Source: Ruaniaceae bacterium KH17
GTDB lineage: Bacteria > Actinomycetota > Actinomycetes > Actinomycetales > Actinomycetaceae
NCBI GenBank assembly: GCA_900199505.1
Contig: FZQV01000005.1
Coordinates: 36,805 to 100,804, forward strand
Reading direction: 5' to 3'
Length of the DNA: 64,000 bases
The position numbers and the translations under genes were made by a program. Shown here in pieces: positions 18,458 to 26,920 of this stretch (its first letter is position 1; each line of letters begins with the position of its first letter). The notes beneath the pieces are model-generated. The model did not search any database and was not told where the DNA came from. It saw only the letters and a list, made by a program, of their open reading frames with translations.

Positions 18458-19269
18458 CAGGCGTAGAACCCGTTCGGGGCGAGGGTGAGGCCCTTGCGCT
18501 GCTCGGAGTCGTGACCGAAGATCATTTCCGCGCCGGTCGCCTGCTGAATCGCACGAAGCTTCTCAACGGACTCGAGCCAGCCAACGGAGTCCCACACGAT
18601 GCCGGCCCCGATCGCGGGCGGACCGTAGCTGGCACTGAGGTAGACGGCGTCGGAGGTGAAGATCTTGGTCCCGGACTCGGGGAGATCGACTCGCAGACTC
18701 ATGGTGCCCCAGGTGTGGCCCGGAGTGGAGATCACGGACACGCCCGGCACGATCTCCTGATCGCCGTGGACCGCTTCGATATTGAGGCCGGCGAAGTCCG
18801 AGACGATGTGGGCGCCCTTTGAGTAGCCCTCGATCGTCTTCACGCCCTCGATTTCATCGGACTGGGCGAGGATCCGGGTGCGGCCGTTGTCGAACATCTT
18901 GGCGTTGGCGGCGTGATCGAAGTGGAGGTGGCTGAGCACGAGGATGTCGATGTCATCCGTGGTGAGCTCAAGATCGGCGAGGGCCGTGTCCAGGTATCCG
19001 GGGCCCGCCGGGTCCTCTTGGACGGGGAAGAAGTCGTGGAAGCCGGTGGGGGCCCAGCGCTGCTCCCAATCGCGTGGAACGCCGGTATCCCACAAGATCT
19101 TTGCGTCAGGTGTCTCGACGAGCACCGCATGGGTGGGGCACTCGCCCCAGGCGGCCGGCTTGTCCTTGTGGTGCCGATCGGTGATGGTGTTTCCGGCTTG
19201 GAGAAGCAACCAGGTGTGGTCACACTCCATAACGCCGGTGGACAGGATGTGGAGCTTCATGTCTGACAT
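18457..19269 (-). CDS. Metallo-beta-lactamase-fold lactonase (AHL/gamma-lactone type)
   Basis: 270 residues. The metal site HLHFDHAAN lies near residues 145-153, with further ligands in [16 protein letters not shown] and FGHDSEQ. This is the AiiA/AttM arrangement of quorum-quenching lactonases. The frame is open to 19416, but ATG 19269 has GAAAGG upstream and gives a normal N-terminus ([12 protein letters not shown]). As first gene of the operon it would open a gamma-butyrolactone-like ring to a hydroxy acid. Activity on acyl-homoserine lactones is possible but unproven. Confidence 0.85.
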   Translation of the reverse strand: MSDMKLHILSTGVMECDHTWLLLQAGNTITDRHHKDKPAAWGECPTHAVLVETPDAKILWDTGVPRDWEQRWAPTGFHDFFPVQEDPAGPGYLDTALADLELTTDDIDILVLSHLHFDHAANAKMFDNGRTRILAQSDEIEGVKTIEGYSKGAHIVSDFAGLNIEAVHGDQEIVPGVSVISTPGHTWGTMSLRVDLPESGTKIFTSDAVYLSASYGPPAIGAGIVWDSVGWLESVEKLRAIQQATGAEMIFGHDSEQRKGLTLAPNGFYA

Positions 19270-19403
19270 GACGGGCCCTTTCTTCGTCGGAAGGCTGTCC
19301 TCCCAACTTAGGATCGGGACCAATGTCCTATCAATATCAATGCGCGCCATAGGCTGGGCTACTGGGTGGCATATAGTTACATATCGCGATGGAGGTGGTA
19401 CGT

Positions 19404-21140
19404 GTGACTGTGGCAAGCATTGACGACATCCAAGCCCAGTTGGCGGCGGAGAAGGCGGAACGTGCGCGACTCCAGGGTCTGTTGCGAGCCCTCTATGACA
19501 CGGCCTCCGACGTCGCGGAGATCAGGGACCCGGAAGCAGTGCTGGCGGCGATTGTGCAACGCACGCGCGCGATGACTGGCGCGGATATGGCGTACTTGAG
19601 TCTGAATGATCACACGGTCGGCGAAACCTTCATTCGCAAGTCTGATGGCGTTCGCACCGAGGCGTATCGGACGATTCGTATGCCGCTTGGAACTGGTGTG
19701 CTGGGGAAGGCTGCAACGGGACGCGCGATGGTGACGACCACTGACTATGTAGACGATCCCACTCTGGTGCACTTGGAGGACATCGATCAGACGGTGCGTG
19801 GCGAAGGAGTCCGGTCGATCCTCGGAGTGCCCATGATCGTGCACGGACGAGTGCAGGGTGCGTTGCTGATAGCCGATCGGCGCCCTGTCGAGTACTCGCC
19901 CGAGACCGTCGAGATCGTCGATACGATCGCACGCCAGGCCGCCGTCGCCATCGACTATGCCGCGCGGCTCGAGCAGGTGACGACAGCTCTGCGCGATCTC
20001 GGCGAACAGCAGGACGCCGATGTGAAACGGGTCCACGCGCTCGAGGGTTTGCTCGATCTGGACAGGCGCATGTCGGACGTTGTGGTGCGGCGCGAGGGGA
20101 TCGATCCGATCCTCGGCCTCGTGTCATCGGTGTATGACGCTCCGGTCGAGTTGATCCTGCCGAGCGACCTCGTCCAGGGGACTTCGGCGCTCTCCGCGGC
20201 GCTCCATTCGGTGGCGGCCGGAGGCCTGCCTGCGCCGGTCGTACTGCCCGAGGGGCATGCGATTGTCGCGCCCGTGGCCGTGGGTGGTCGGCACTTTGCG
20301 TGGTTGATGGTGCGCGGTGCGATTCCTCAGGACCGCCGCGACATTCTGGAGAGGGCGGCTCTGAATCTGGCTATGTCGCTCCTGATCGATGAGATCGAGG
20401 CGGCCTCCGAGACTCGCTCACAGTACGAGTTGTTTGACGATCTCATTTCGGGCCGAGCCGCCGTGGACGGCTCCACGCGAGCCCGGCTGAGCGAGCTGGG
20501 GATCGACGCACGCCGGCCACTCTGGCTGATCGCCGTCGGGGCAACTGAGCTACCTGAGGACCATGTGACGGAGGTTCGCCGAGTTGTCGGCGGGCCGACA
20601 CTGCTGACCGTTCATGCGGGGCACCTCTGTGTTCTGCATCAGGAGCGCGAGGCTCGCGCACACGCTCTCCATTCGGCACTGCGCCGTGAGTCCGCGCAGG
20701 TGGCGAGTGCGCGGGTTGGTGCGATCGCCGAGCTCAATCGTTCTCACCGTAACATCGAGATCGCGCTCGCCACGCTACGGCTTCTGGGTGGCGCGGTTAT
20801 CGATGCGGATTCGCTGGGGGCCGTGGGCGCACTGCTTGAGGCGGAGGAGCAGGGGCACCTGCCGCAGCGGGTGACCGCTCCGGCGGGGGCGCTCGTCGAG
20901 TACGACGACGCTTCGGGCACAGATCTCGTCCGTACGGCCTGGACTTGGCTGGAGTTTGGACCGCACATCACGCGAGTTGCCGAGCGGCTCATCATCCACC
21001 CAAACACTCTGCGGCAGCGGCTCGCGCGAATCGCTGTGCTCCTCGGTGAGGGGTGGGATGGTGGTGCTGGACGTCTGGATCTGCATCTTGCCCTGCGTGC
21101 GGCCATGATCCAGCGCGAGTCGCGTGCCTCGGAACGGTGA
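19404..21140 (+). CDS. GAF-PucR/CdaR family transcription regulator
   Basis: 578 residues. An N-terminal coiled segment and a GAF sensor domain (about 30-190, with [23 protein letters not shown]) are followed by a middle region. The C-terminal PucR-type helix-turn-helix contains [20 protein letters not shown] (about 535-555). GTG 19404 has GGAGGTGG five nt upstream and beats the ATG at 19389. It is divergent from the lactone operon across a 134-bp shared region. The likely job is to activate that operon when the GAF domain binds a lactone or its hydroxy acid; this is inference. Confidence 0.85.
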   Translation: MTVASIDDIQAQLAAEKAERARLQGLLRALYDTASDVAEIRDPEAVLAAIVQRTRAMTGADMAYLSLNDHTVGETFIRKSDGVRTEAYRTIRMPLGTGVLGKAATGRAMVTTTDYVDDPTLVHLEDIDQTVRGEGVRSILGVPMIVHGRVQGALLIADRRPVEYSPETVEIVDTIARQAAVAIDYAARLEQVTTALRDLGEQQDADVKRVHALEGLLDLDRRMSDVVVRREGIDPILGLVSSVYDAPVELILPSDLVQGTSALSAALHSVAAGGLPAPVVLPEGHAIVAPVAVGGRHFAWLMVRGAIPQDRRDILERAALNLAMSLLIDEIEAASETRSQYELFDDLISGRAAVDGSTRARLSELGIDARRPLWLIAVGATELPEDHVTEVRRVVGGPTLLTVHAGHLCVLHQEREARAHALHSALRRESAQVASARVGAIAELNRSHRNIEIALATLRLLGGAVIDADSLGAVGALLEAEEQGHLPQRVTAPAGALVEYDDASGTDLVRTAWTWLEFGPHITRVAERLIIHPNTLRQRLARIAVLLGEGWDGGAGRLDLHLALRAAMIQRESRASER

Positions 21141-21151
21141 GCGTCACTAGC

Positions 21152-22633
21152 TCACAGGGGCCGGGCGCGCTGAGGAGGCACGCGCTTCCAGAAGATCACC
21201 GCGAGCGCGAGCGCACAGGAGAGGAATACGGCGATGGTACCGAGTCCGATACTCGCGCCCCTGAGCCAGCCCTCGGGCGTGGTGCCCCCGCCGTAAGTAG
21301 AGAACAGTACGCCGGTGATGAGCGCGTTTCCGACTGCGGTGGTGATGCGTTGGGTCATCTGCTGCAGGCCGCCCGCCGTACCGCCGTGTGCGGTGGGGAC
21401 GTCCATCATGGATTGGGTCTGGTTCGCAGCGCCCAACGATCCGGCACCAAGTCCCATGGGAATGATTGGCAGAATCAGCCAGTAGATCGACCACTCCAAT
21501 CGGATCACGCACCAGAATCCGGCAATGATCAGCAGCACCGAAGCGAGCATCATTGCGAGGGCGCCCGCCTGGATCGCTTTGCCCCGCTCCATCGAGTGAC
21601 GCCCGGACCAGACTGCCGCAAACCCGGACATGATCGCGTTTGGTAGGCCGATCAGGCCCACCATGAGCGCGGAAACCCCGAGCCCGTTCTGTAAGAACAG
21701 CGCGATCACCACGAAGATCGTGCTGCTCCCAAGGAACTGAATGGCAGTGATCGCCGTGCAGTAGCTGAATGAACGTAGTCGAAACAGTTCCATGTTCACC
21801 ATCGGCGCGTTGCCGCGCTTGGCATACCAGAGTTCCCACGCGATCCAGCCACCGAGCAGTGCGAATCCTGCGAGCAAGAGGATCCAGCGCCATGCGACGC
21901 CATGAAGCATGAACGGGAGCATGATGCCGAGTACGGCGAACGCCAGTAACGCCATCCCCACGGGATCGAGATCGATTCGTTCCCGAGGGCGTGCGGGAAC
22001 GTGGTGCTGGACGGATTGGCGCTCCTTGGTGAACGGCAGGAACTTCCACGCCGCGACCAGCCCCAGCGCACCAATTGGGACGTTGAGGAAGAACGAGTAC
22101 CGCCACCCAGGATCACTCCCGAGAAGTGCCACGAGAGCCCCTGAGATGACCGGCCCGGCCGCCACTGAGGCGGAGATGACGAGGCCCATGTAGCCGAAGG
22201 CTCGGGCGCGCGCCTTGCCTTGGAAATACTGGAGAATGAGCCCCGTGACCTGTGGCGAGAACAGACCGCCACCGATGCCTTGCAGGACGCGCATCAGATT
22301 GAGCTGGGTGATCGATCCCGCAAGTCCGCAGCCGAGGCAACCGATCGTGAAGACCGCGAGGCCGATCACCCAGAGGCTGGAGCGGCCGAAGAGATCACCG
22401 AGCCGGCCCGCCGGAACGAGCGTGATTCCCACGGCCAATGCGAAGCCGGAGAGGATCAACTGGATGCCGGACTCCGATGACACCATCGCGTTCCCAATGG
22501 CGGGGAGGAGGTTGTTGACGGAGCTGACCTGGAGCAGCGTCAGCGCGAGGGAGATAAGGAGGGCAACGAGCATCCAGTTGCGGTCGTATGTCCTGTCACT
22601 TCCCGGCACGGTGAAATAGCGTGAGTTGTTCAA
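21152..22633 (-). CDS. DHA2-family (EmrB/QacA) drug exporter
   Basis: 493 residues with 14 predicted membrane segments. Motif A is present as GRLGDLFGRS after helix 2, and motif C-like GPVISGALV is in helix 5. The start is a TTG at 22633 with AAAGG upstream; no better start exists nearby. It is divergent from the ATP-grasp gene across 39 bp holding a symmetric pair of -10-like boxes. Substrate cannot be predicted; proton-driven efflux is the family mechanism. Confidence 0.88.
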   Translation of the reverse strand: MNNSRYFTVPGSDRTYDRNWMLVALLISLALTLLQVSSVNNLLPAIGNAMVSSESGIQLILSGFALAVGITLVPAGRLGDLFGRSSLWVIGLAVFTIGCLGCGLAGSITQLNLMRVLQGIGGGLFSPQVTGLILQYFQGKARARAFGYMGLVISASVAAGPVISGALVALLGSDPGWRYSFFLNVPIGALGLVAAWKFLPFTKERQSVQHHVPARPRERIDLDPVGMALLAFAVLGIMLPFMLHGVAWRWILLLAGFALLGGWIAWELWYAKRGNAPMVNMELFRLRSFSYCTAITAIQFLGSSTIFVVIALFLQNGLGVSALMVGLIGLPNAIMSGFAAVWSGRHSMERGKAIQAGALAMMLASVLLIIAGFWCVIRLEWSIYWLILPIIPMGLGAGSLGAANQTQSMMDVPTAHGGTAGGLQQMTQRITTAVGNALITGVLFSTYGGGTTPEGWLRGASIGLGTIAVFLSCALALAVIFWKRVPPQRARPL

Positions 22634-22653
22634 GAGGACCTTTCGACTCGTTC

Positions 22654-22666
22654 ATCCTAATAGGAT
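22654..22666. promoter_or_regulatory. Symmetric divergent promoter element
   Basis: ATCCTA and TAGGAT flank a single A, so both strands carry TAGGAT. On the plus strand it ends 6 nt before ATG 22673, the leaderless spacing. On the minus strand it would start a transcript with a leader of about 15-20 nt before the exporter TTG. Confidence 0.45.
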
Positions 22667-22672
22667 CGGCTC

Positions 22673-23527
22673 ATGATCAAGAGACTCGCCTGGGTGACAA
22701 CGGAGCCCGCCCGCGGAACCGATGAGGACGAGGCCCCGGCGTTGGCCGCGCTCGCACGCCTCGGGGTGAGCGTGGATGTTCTCAACTGGGATGATCCACG
22801 CGTCGAGTGGTCGAGCTACGATCGCGCGGTCCTGCGCTCGCCGTGGGACTACCAGCATCGGCTGCCCGAGTTCCTCGGATGGCTGGAGAGTGCCAGTGAG
22901 TTGACGGAGCTCGTGAATCCCCTTGAGATGATTCGCTGGAACCTCGATAAGCGCTACCTCGGCGAGCTGCACGCGGCCGGTATCGCAATCACGCCGACGG
23001 CGTTTGCGCAGCCGGGAGAGGATCCCACCTTCCCCGAGGGCGACTTCGTCGTGAAACCGGCGATTGGTGCCGGCTCACGGGATGCCGCGTCCTATGGGCC
23101 CGGGCAGCACGTGCTCGCTCACGCGCATGTGGCCCGCCTGCACGCCGCGGGTCTCACAGTTTTGGTTCAGCCACAGCTGGCTTCGGTCGCCGAACTGGGG
23201 GAGTGGCCCCTCGTGTTCTTCGGTGGGCGCTTTAGCCATTCCGCGAGCAAGCGGGTGAACCTGCCGCGCGGCTCGTCGATCACCGAGTTCTTCGCGCCCG
23301 AGGAGAATGCTCCCTATGTGGCCACCTCGGAACAGATCGAACTCGCCCAGGGTGTGGTGGACGCCGTCGGGCAGAGATTCGGCACTCCCACCTATGCGCG
23401 GGTGGATCTCGTCCAGGCCGACGACGGCTCGCCCCTGGTGCTCGAGCTTGAGCTGATCGAGCCCTCCTTGTTCATCCCATGGGCCGACGGCGCCGCCAAC
23501 CGTCTCGCTGAGGCCCTCGCCCACTGA
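22673..23527 (+). CDS. ATP-grasp ligase related to O-ureido-serine cyclo-ligase (DcsG-like)
   Basis: 284 residues. The N-terminal part has the RSPWDYQHRLPEFLGWL stretch typical of this RimK/glutathione-synthetase-like group. The ATP-grasp core follows (DFVVKPAIGAGSRDAASY near 122-139; ARVDLVQADDGSPLVLELELIEPSLF near the end, with metal-binding Glu residues). In cycloserine producers such an enzyme closes the ring, but many actinobacteria carry relatives with no cycloserine cluster, so the substrate is unknown. It is divergent from a drug exporter. Confidence 0.8.
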   Translation: MIKRLAWVTTEPARGTDEDEAPALAALARLGVSVDVLNWDDPRVEWSSYDRAVLRSPWDYQHRLPEFLGWLESASELTELVNPLEMIRWNLDKRYLGELHAAGIAITPTAFAQPGEDPTFPEGDFVVKPAIGAGSRDAASYGPGQHVLAHAHVARLHAAGLTVLVQPQLASVAELGEWPLVFFGGRFSHSASKRVNLPRGSSITEFFAPEENAPYVATSEQIELAQGVVDAVGQRFGTPTYARVDLVQADDGSPLVLELELIEPSLFIPWADGAANRLAEALAH

Positions 23528-23802
23528 GGCCTACCGGAGGCTCTCCACGTGCTGTCAGGTGCGGGGACTGCCGGAGTGGCCCTCGGCGTAGGTCGCGACG
23601 AGCTTCTGGAAGGCATCGGAATCCCAGCCGGCATGGCTCCAGCCACTCGTCCGGCGGTTGTTGACATGGGTCGAGTACACGCACCTGCGCACATATGCGC
23701 GCCCACATCTGCGGATCAGGGCTAGAGGCCGCAAGAGCAAGATCCCAGTCGAATCTTCGACTGGGATCTCTCACACGAGCTAAGGTCTCAACCATTTCTC
23801 GA
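23528..23802. other. Gene-poor chromosomal flank left of the integrated element
   Basis: No convincing gene is visible. A minus-strand frame at 23555-23740 encodes a 61-residue piece (…VNNRRTSGWSHAGWDSDAF…) that looks protein-like but lacks a recognised family, a good start or neighbours. It may be the tail of a gene lost next to the insertion. A perfect hairpin at 23740-23769 follows. Confidence 0.4.
23740..23769. terminator. Hairpin terminator before the attachment site
   Basis: A 14-bp inverted repeat (23740-23753 with 23756-23769) lies 34 bp left of the att repeat. It is probably the chromosomal terminator of the ATP-grasp gene or of the lost gene fragment. Confidence 0.6.
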
Positions 23803-23820
23803 GTGGAGCATAGGGGATTC
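23803..23820. repeat. Left attachment-site copy
   Basis: GTGGAGCATAGGGGATTC, identical to 31346-31363 inside the tRNA-Ala 3' end. Identity ends sharply on both sides. Confidence 0.9.
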
Positions 23821-23867
23821 TCTAGCAACGACGCTGTAGCAACGATAAGTCGGTCCCGTTCCCTCGT

Positions 23868-23888
23868 GAGCCTAGTCAGAGCCTAAGC
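23868..23888. repeat. Probable arm-type recombinase sites, left end
   Basis: GAGCCTAGTC (23868-23877) and GAGCCTAAGC (23879-23888) lie 48 bp inside the left att copy. They match the GAGCYTRSTA repeats near the right end, as expected for integrase arm sites. Confidence 0.55.
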
Positions 23889-23969
23889 CAATCTCAGAGT
23901 GAGAGAAGCCCCAGCGGGACGCTCGAATTTCCCCTGGGGCGTGGCGATACCTCTCTGGAAAGGGATCGC

Positions 23970-24188
23970 ATGAACAAGCGTACCGTAGCCGCGTATCTCG
24001 CGGCAGTCCTGACACTCGCAACCATCATTCTCGCGGCGTTGTCGCCGCTCTCAGCGCCTCTCAGCGGCCACACGCTTCTAGTGGGCCTCACGGCTCTCTC
24101 AGCGGCTCTCGCGGCCCGCTACGCGATCGAGGCGGCGGCAGAGAGCCGCGCAGGACTCACCACCACCACGAAAGAGGTTCAGTCATGA
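23970..24188 (+). CDS. Small membrane protein of the element
   Basis: 72 residues with two hydrophobic stretches (about 8-26 and 33-52) and a polar C-terminus. GGAAAGGG precedes the ATG. It overlaps the next gene by ATGA. Not recognised; a small membrane protein near the edge of a prophage-like element could act in exclusion or lysis, but nothing in the sequence shows this. Confidence 0.65.
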   Translation: MNKRTVAAYLAAVLTLATIILAALSPLSAPLSGHTLLVGLTALSAALAARYAIEAAAESRAGLTTTTKEVQS

Positions 24189-24535
24189 ACATCCCCACCC
24201 CTCCCTCGCTCCGGCCCATCACGGCCACGGACACGGACCTGCCCGAGTGGGCGGAAGAGGTCACGGACTGGTATCTGGACAACTCACCGCGCACGGACCG
24301 CTCTACTGACAACTGGGTGCGGCAGGTAGCCGTCCGGCGCGGCCCCGACCTTATCCTCAGCATCTCGGCCTTCCAGGATCGCAAGGGCACCGACGGCCCG
24401 GTCGTCACGGCCCCGCTCGATGTCGAGATTGCCGAGTACGTGGAGATGACGCGCTCGGACCTCTCCGAGATCGCGCAGGGATGCCGTGACCTCATGGTGA
24501 TCCTCACGCGCATCGAGGCGGCGCCTATGGACTGA
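24185..24535 (+). CDS. Hypothetical element protein coupled to the membrane protein
   Basis: 116 residues, acidic, soluble, with alternating strands and helices (WAEEVTDWYLDNSP, VRQVAVRRGPDLILSISAF) and an acidic helical end. No known domain is recognised. Its ATG overlaps the stop of the membrane gene, so the two probably work together. Confidence 0.65.
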   Translation: MNIPTPPSLRPITATDTDLPEWAEEVTDWYLDNSPRTDRSTDNWVRQVAVRRGPDLILSISAFQDRKGTDGPVVTAPLDVEIAEYVEMTRSDLSEIAQGCRDLMVILTRIEAAPMD

Positions 24536-24952
24536 CCTCTAGAGCATCATCCGACGGGCGTCTCCGTGCCCTCTCTCCCATGCACGGCGGCGCACCGTGG
24601 GGCAGGTGCTCCAACGGCGTCCTTCACGGTCCTAGCCGCTCTCAGTGACCGCCCGGTGTCCTAGTCCGTACTGCCGGGGTACGGCCACCTGACGACGTGC
24701 TCGAGAACGTTTGAGGGTGCCCATAGTGTCAGCGCACGGTCTCAGGCCGGGGCGCTTTCAGTCGTGGGGAAATGCGGCTCTTTCGGCGGACCGTGGGATT
24801 TTTGGGCATGGGGCAGAGAGACCGGGCGATAGCTCCGTGTGGGGATCTTGCTGTGGTGCTCTCGATGGTGAGAGCGGGCGGGAAGTAAAGCAAGCACCTC
24901 CCGCCCGCGGTCTCAAGGGTAGCGGGCTAGGCTCAGGCACAACGAAAGGCGG
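24536..24952. other. Non-coding stretch in the element with a GC hairpin
   Basis: No convincing gene is seen; the open frame at 24711-24962 has no RBS and spans a hairpin. The hairpin has a 10-bp perfect stem (24874-24883 with 24899-24908) flanked by GAGA/TCTC. A -10-like TAGGCT lies just before the next gene. Confidence 0.5.
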
Positions 24953-25219
24953 GTGGCCGTGATTACTTACGCTCAGGCGGTCGAGATCGCGCGGGCAGGA
25001 AGTGACTTCCTCGGCTCTGAGGGCGTCGTCATCGGTGACGGCTTCGAGGATTCGGAGGACTACTTGATCGGCTGGGAATACGTGAAAGGCTTCCCGCTCG
25101 ATCGCATGGTCAATGGTGGCGGCAACATCTTCGTGAACAAGGAGACTGGCGCAGTGTGGGCCGCAGACGCGCCGTTTGTGTGGGCAAAGGTCGCGGCGAT
25201 GAGCGCGGCGATCTTGTGA
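24953..25219 (+). CDS. YrhB/Imm35-like small protein
   Basis: 88 residues from a GTG behind GAAAGGCGGG (a second GTG is at 24959). A central WEYVKGFPL segment is followed by GGGNIFVNKETGAVW, the pattern of YrhB/immunity-protein-35 folds, where a glycine-rich turn leads into a strand with KxTG. If correct it may be an immunity or cargo protein carried by the element. The match is by pattern only and may be coincidental. Confidence 0.55.
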   Translation: MAVITYAQAVEIARAGSDFLGSEGVVIGDGFEDSEDYLIGWEYVKGFPLDRMVNGGGNIFVNKETGAVWAADAPFVWAKVAAMSAAIL

Positions 25220-25274
25220 GGGGTGGGGCGGGGGACCTCCCCCTGCTTCCCTGCTCGCACCCACCGGCATAGCG
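25218..25274. repeat. Left arm of a long inverted repeat
   Basis: Pairs with 25455-25510. The innermost 22 bases (25253-25274) are a perfect reverse complement of 25455-25476, and the outer ends (GAGGGGTGG and CCACCCCTC) also match. Confidence 0.7.
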
Positions 25275-25401
25275 ATTTTCACACACGGAACTGACAGAAT
25301 CCGGCCCCCTGCTGGGATCGTTGCAATACCAACGATTAGGCCATTATCGAGATGACGCCGCGCAATGCCGCGCTCGGCGCTTCCCAAGTTGCCGCGTTAC
25401 G

Positions 25402-25435
25402 AAACTCCGCGCCCACATCGCCGGGGGAGTTTTTT
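25402..25435 (+). terminator. Intrinsic terminator with T-run
   Basis: AAACTCC (25402-25408) pairs with GGAGTTT (25426-25432), followed by T residues through 25435. It would stop plus-strand transcripts from the 24953 gene. Confidence 0.65.
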
Positions 25436-25454
25436 AGTTCATGGGGAGGGATTG

Positions 25455-25510
25455 CGCTATGCCGGTGGGTGCGAGCTGAGGGCGAGACCCGGTTCCCCCC
25501 GCCACCCCTC
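25455..25510. repeat. Right arm of the long inverted repeat
   Basis: Reverse complement of 25218-25274, perfect over 22 bases. The two arms are 180 bp apart and enclose a terminator. Further pairing with 25537-25554 (16 of 18 positions, from 25481-25498) makes this a densely structured 380-bp stretch. Confidence 0.7.
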
Positions 25511-25564
25511 TGTGGGACGTGGAACGGCCCCAGCGAGGGGAATCAGGTCTCGCCGGGGCCGTGG

Positions 25565-25600
25565 TGACGCGAGGTCAAGAACAATAAAACCCTCGCGTCA
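25565..25600. terminator. Hairpin at the end of the minus-strand operon
   Basis: TGACGCGAGG (25565-25574) pairs perfectly with CCTCGCGTCA (25591-25600), overlapping the stop codon of the 25598-25909 gene. It is a likely terminator for the capsid operon. Confidence 0.6.
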
Positions 25601-25909
25601 GTCTGTGATGTTCGCGTTCACGAGTTCGATGATCTCATCCCGCTTGAGTCCGTCCACGTTGAGGCCGAGCGATTCGGCGTAGTGTGCCCAGTCGCCGCGT
25701 GAGTGCTGACGCTTGGGCCGCTCGATCGCCTCGGCCTCGGTCTCGTCGCCGTCGGTCACTTCGCCTCCCACTTCTCCCACATTCTCAGCGGGCACGATGT
25801 GGGATTCGTCGGCGTCGCCTTCGGGCGTCCATCCGGCGCGGGTGAGATCCGCAACAGCGAGATCGGGCGCGTCGATCGTGATTCCCCACGGGGCTGTCAT
25901 GCGGGCCAT
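25598..25909 (-). CDS. Small acidic phage-like protein with C-terminal HeH/Rho-N-like motif
   Basis: 103 residues. The N-terminus is MARMTAPWGITIDAP, the middle is acidic (residues 45-65), and the C-terminus (WAHYAESLGLNVDGLKRDEIIELVNA) resembles the small helix-extended-helix/SAP fold often found in head-to-tail region proteins of phages. Its ATG overlaps the capsid gene stop (TAATG). It may be a head-associated protein; function is not shown. Confidence 0.7.
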   Translation of the reverse strand: MARMTAPWGITIDAPDLAVADLTRAGWTPEGDADESHIVPAENVGEVGGEVTDGDETEAEAIERPKRQHSRGDWAHYAESLGLNVDGLKRDEIIELVNANITD

Positions 25910-26751
25910 TAGTCCATCTCCACGTTGACGACGCCGAGACGGGCGGGGCGCTGGACGGCCCAGCCGATACGCCAGGTCACGCGCAGCCCGATCGCGTCCT
26001 GCTCGAAGTAGCGGTCGGTGGACTGTGCGACCTGCACGGGTCCGACGGCGGCGGCGATCGCGGACGGGTCCACAACCAAGAGCCTGCCGGCGGGGATGGC
26101 GGGCGAGGTCTCCACGGGGATACCAAGGAGCATCTTGGCCGCGTCGGTGGTGCCTGCACCGAGCAGGGACGTGTTCTCATCGCCGGCGGTCTTGAGCTTC
26201 CGCAGCGCTCCCCACGAAAGCGGGTTCGCCAGGATCAGCGCGGGCTTACCTCCCACAGACTCAATGGTGGCGATGGCATCGGCGAGCGGGTCCAGGTTCG
26301 TGGTGATCGCGTCAGCGAACGTCGGGGCCTGCGTGAGGACGCCCTCGGGCGGGTTGATCGCGGGGGCGGTCGGTGCGGGCTGTGCGATGAAGGCCGCGTT
26401 GCCCTTCACGGTGACCGCGCGCCCGGCAGACGTGGACAGTAGCTGGGCGGTCGAGTTCTGCGCGAACTGTTCACGGCTCACCTTCAGGAGCTTTGCCACC
26501 TTGAACGTGGACACGATGACCTCGTTCAGAGTCGGGTCGCCTTCGGGGATAGTGCCGCCCTCGGCAACGATGTCCGCTTCGTCATCGGTCACCCACGGGA
26601 TGCGGGCGACCGGGGCGTCGCCTTCGAGCTCACGGGTAACGACGGTGGCAGCGCGCAGAATCAACGCGTCGGGCACAACATCGTCGGGCAGGAATGCCTG
26701 GAGGTCGGGAGACCATGCGGCGGGAGTGGATGGGGTCTTGATCGTAGCCAT
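25909..26751 (-). CDS. HK97-fold phage major capsid protein
   Basis: 280 residues from an ATG with GGAAAGGTGG upstream (the frame is open to 26775). An N-terminal arm is followed by RIPWVTDDEADIVAEGGTIPEGDPTLNEVIVSTFKVAKLLKVSREQ, the E-loop/spine region of HK97-type capsids, then a P-domain and a C-terminal strand (GLRVTWRIGWAVQRPARLGVV). Short length fits actinophage capsids. It follows a scaffold-like gene as in normal head modules. No protease gene is present; the lack of a long N-terminal delta region agrees with use of a separate scaffold. Confidence 0.88.
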   Translation of the reverse strand: MATIKTPSTPAAWSPDLQAFLPDDVVPDALILRAATVVTRELEGDAPVARIPWVTDDEADIVAEGGTIPEGDPTLNEVIVSTFKVAKLLKVSREQFAQNSTAQLLSTSAGRAVTVKGNAAFIAQPAPTAPAINPPEGVLTQAPTFADAITTNLDPLADAIATIESVGGKPALILANPLSWGALRKLKTAGDENTSLLGAGTTDAAKMLLGIPVETSPAIPAGRLLVVDPSAIAAAVGPVQVAQSTDRYFEQDAIGLRVTWRIGWAVQRPARLGVVNVEMD

Positions 26752-26920
26752 GTGGGCCACCTTTCCGGCGCGCATCGAGGCGCCATTGAACTGTTGGTGA
26801 GTTCGTCGGCGGCTCTCGGCCTTCCGGCGTCGCCCCTCGGGGGCTAACGGTGCGTCAATGTCGAGCGCCCGGCCCGGTCACATTGAGCTAACCCAATGAT
26901 ACCAAGCCGGGCGTCCTCGG

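Noticed and set aside
23472..23828. 118-residue minus-strand frame over the left att site
   Set aside because: Crosses the att repeat and a terminator hairpin and overlaps the end of the ATP-grasp gene; no family.
24711..24962. 83-residue plus-strand frame in the element
   Set aside because: No RBS, glycine-rich random look, and it runs through a 10-bp hairpin.
25352..25567. Plus-strand frames in the structured block (25352-25567, 25365-25682)
   Set aside because: They read through a terminator and inverted repeats, with no RBS or family resemblance.
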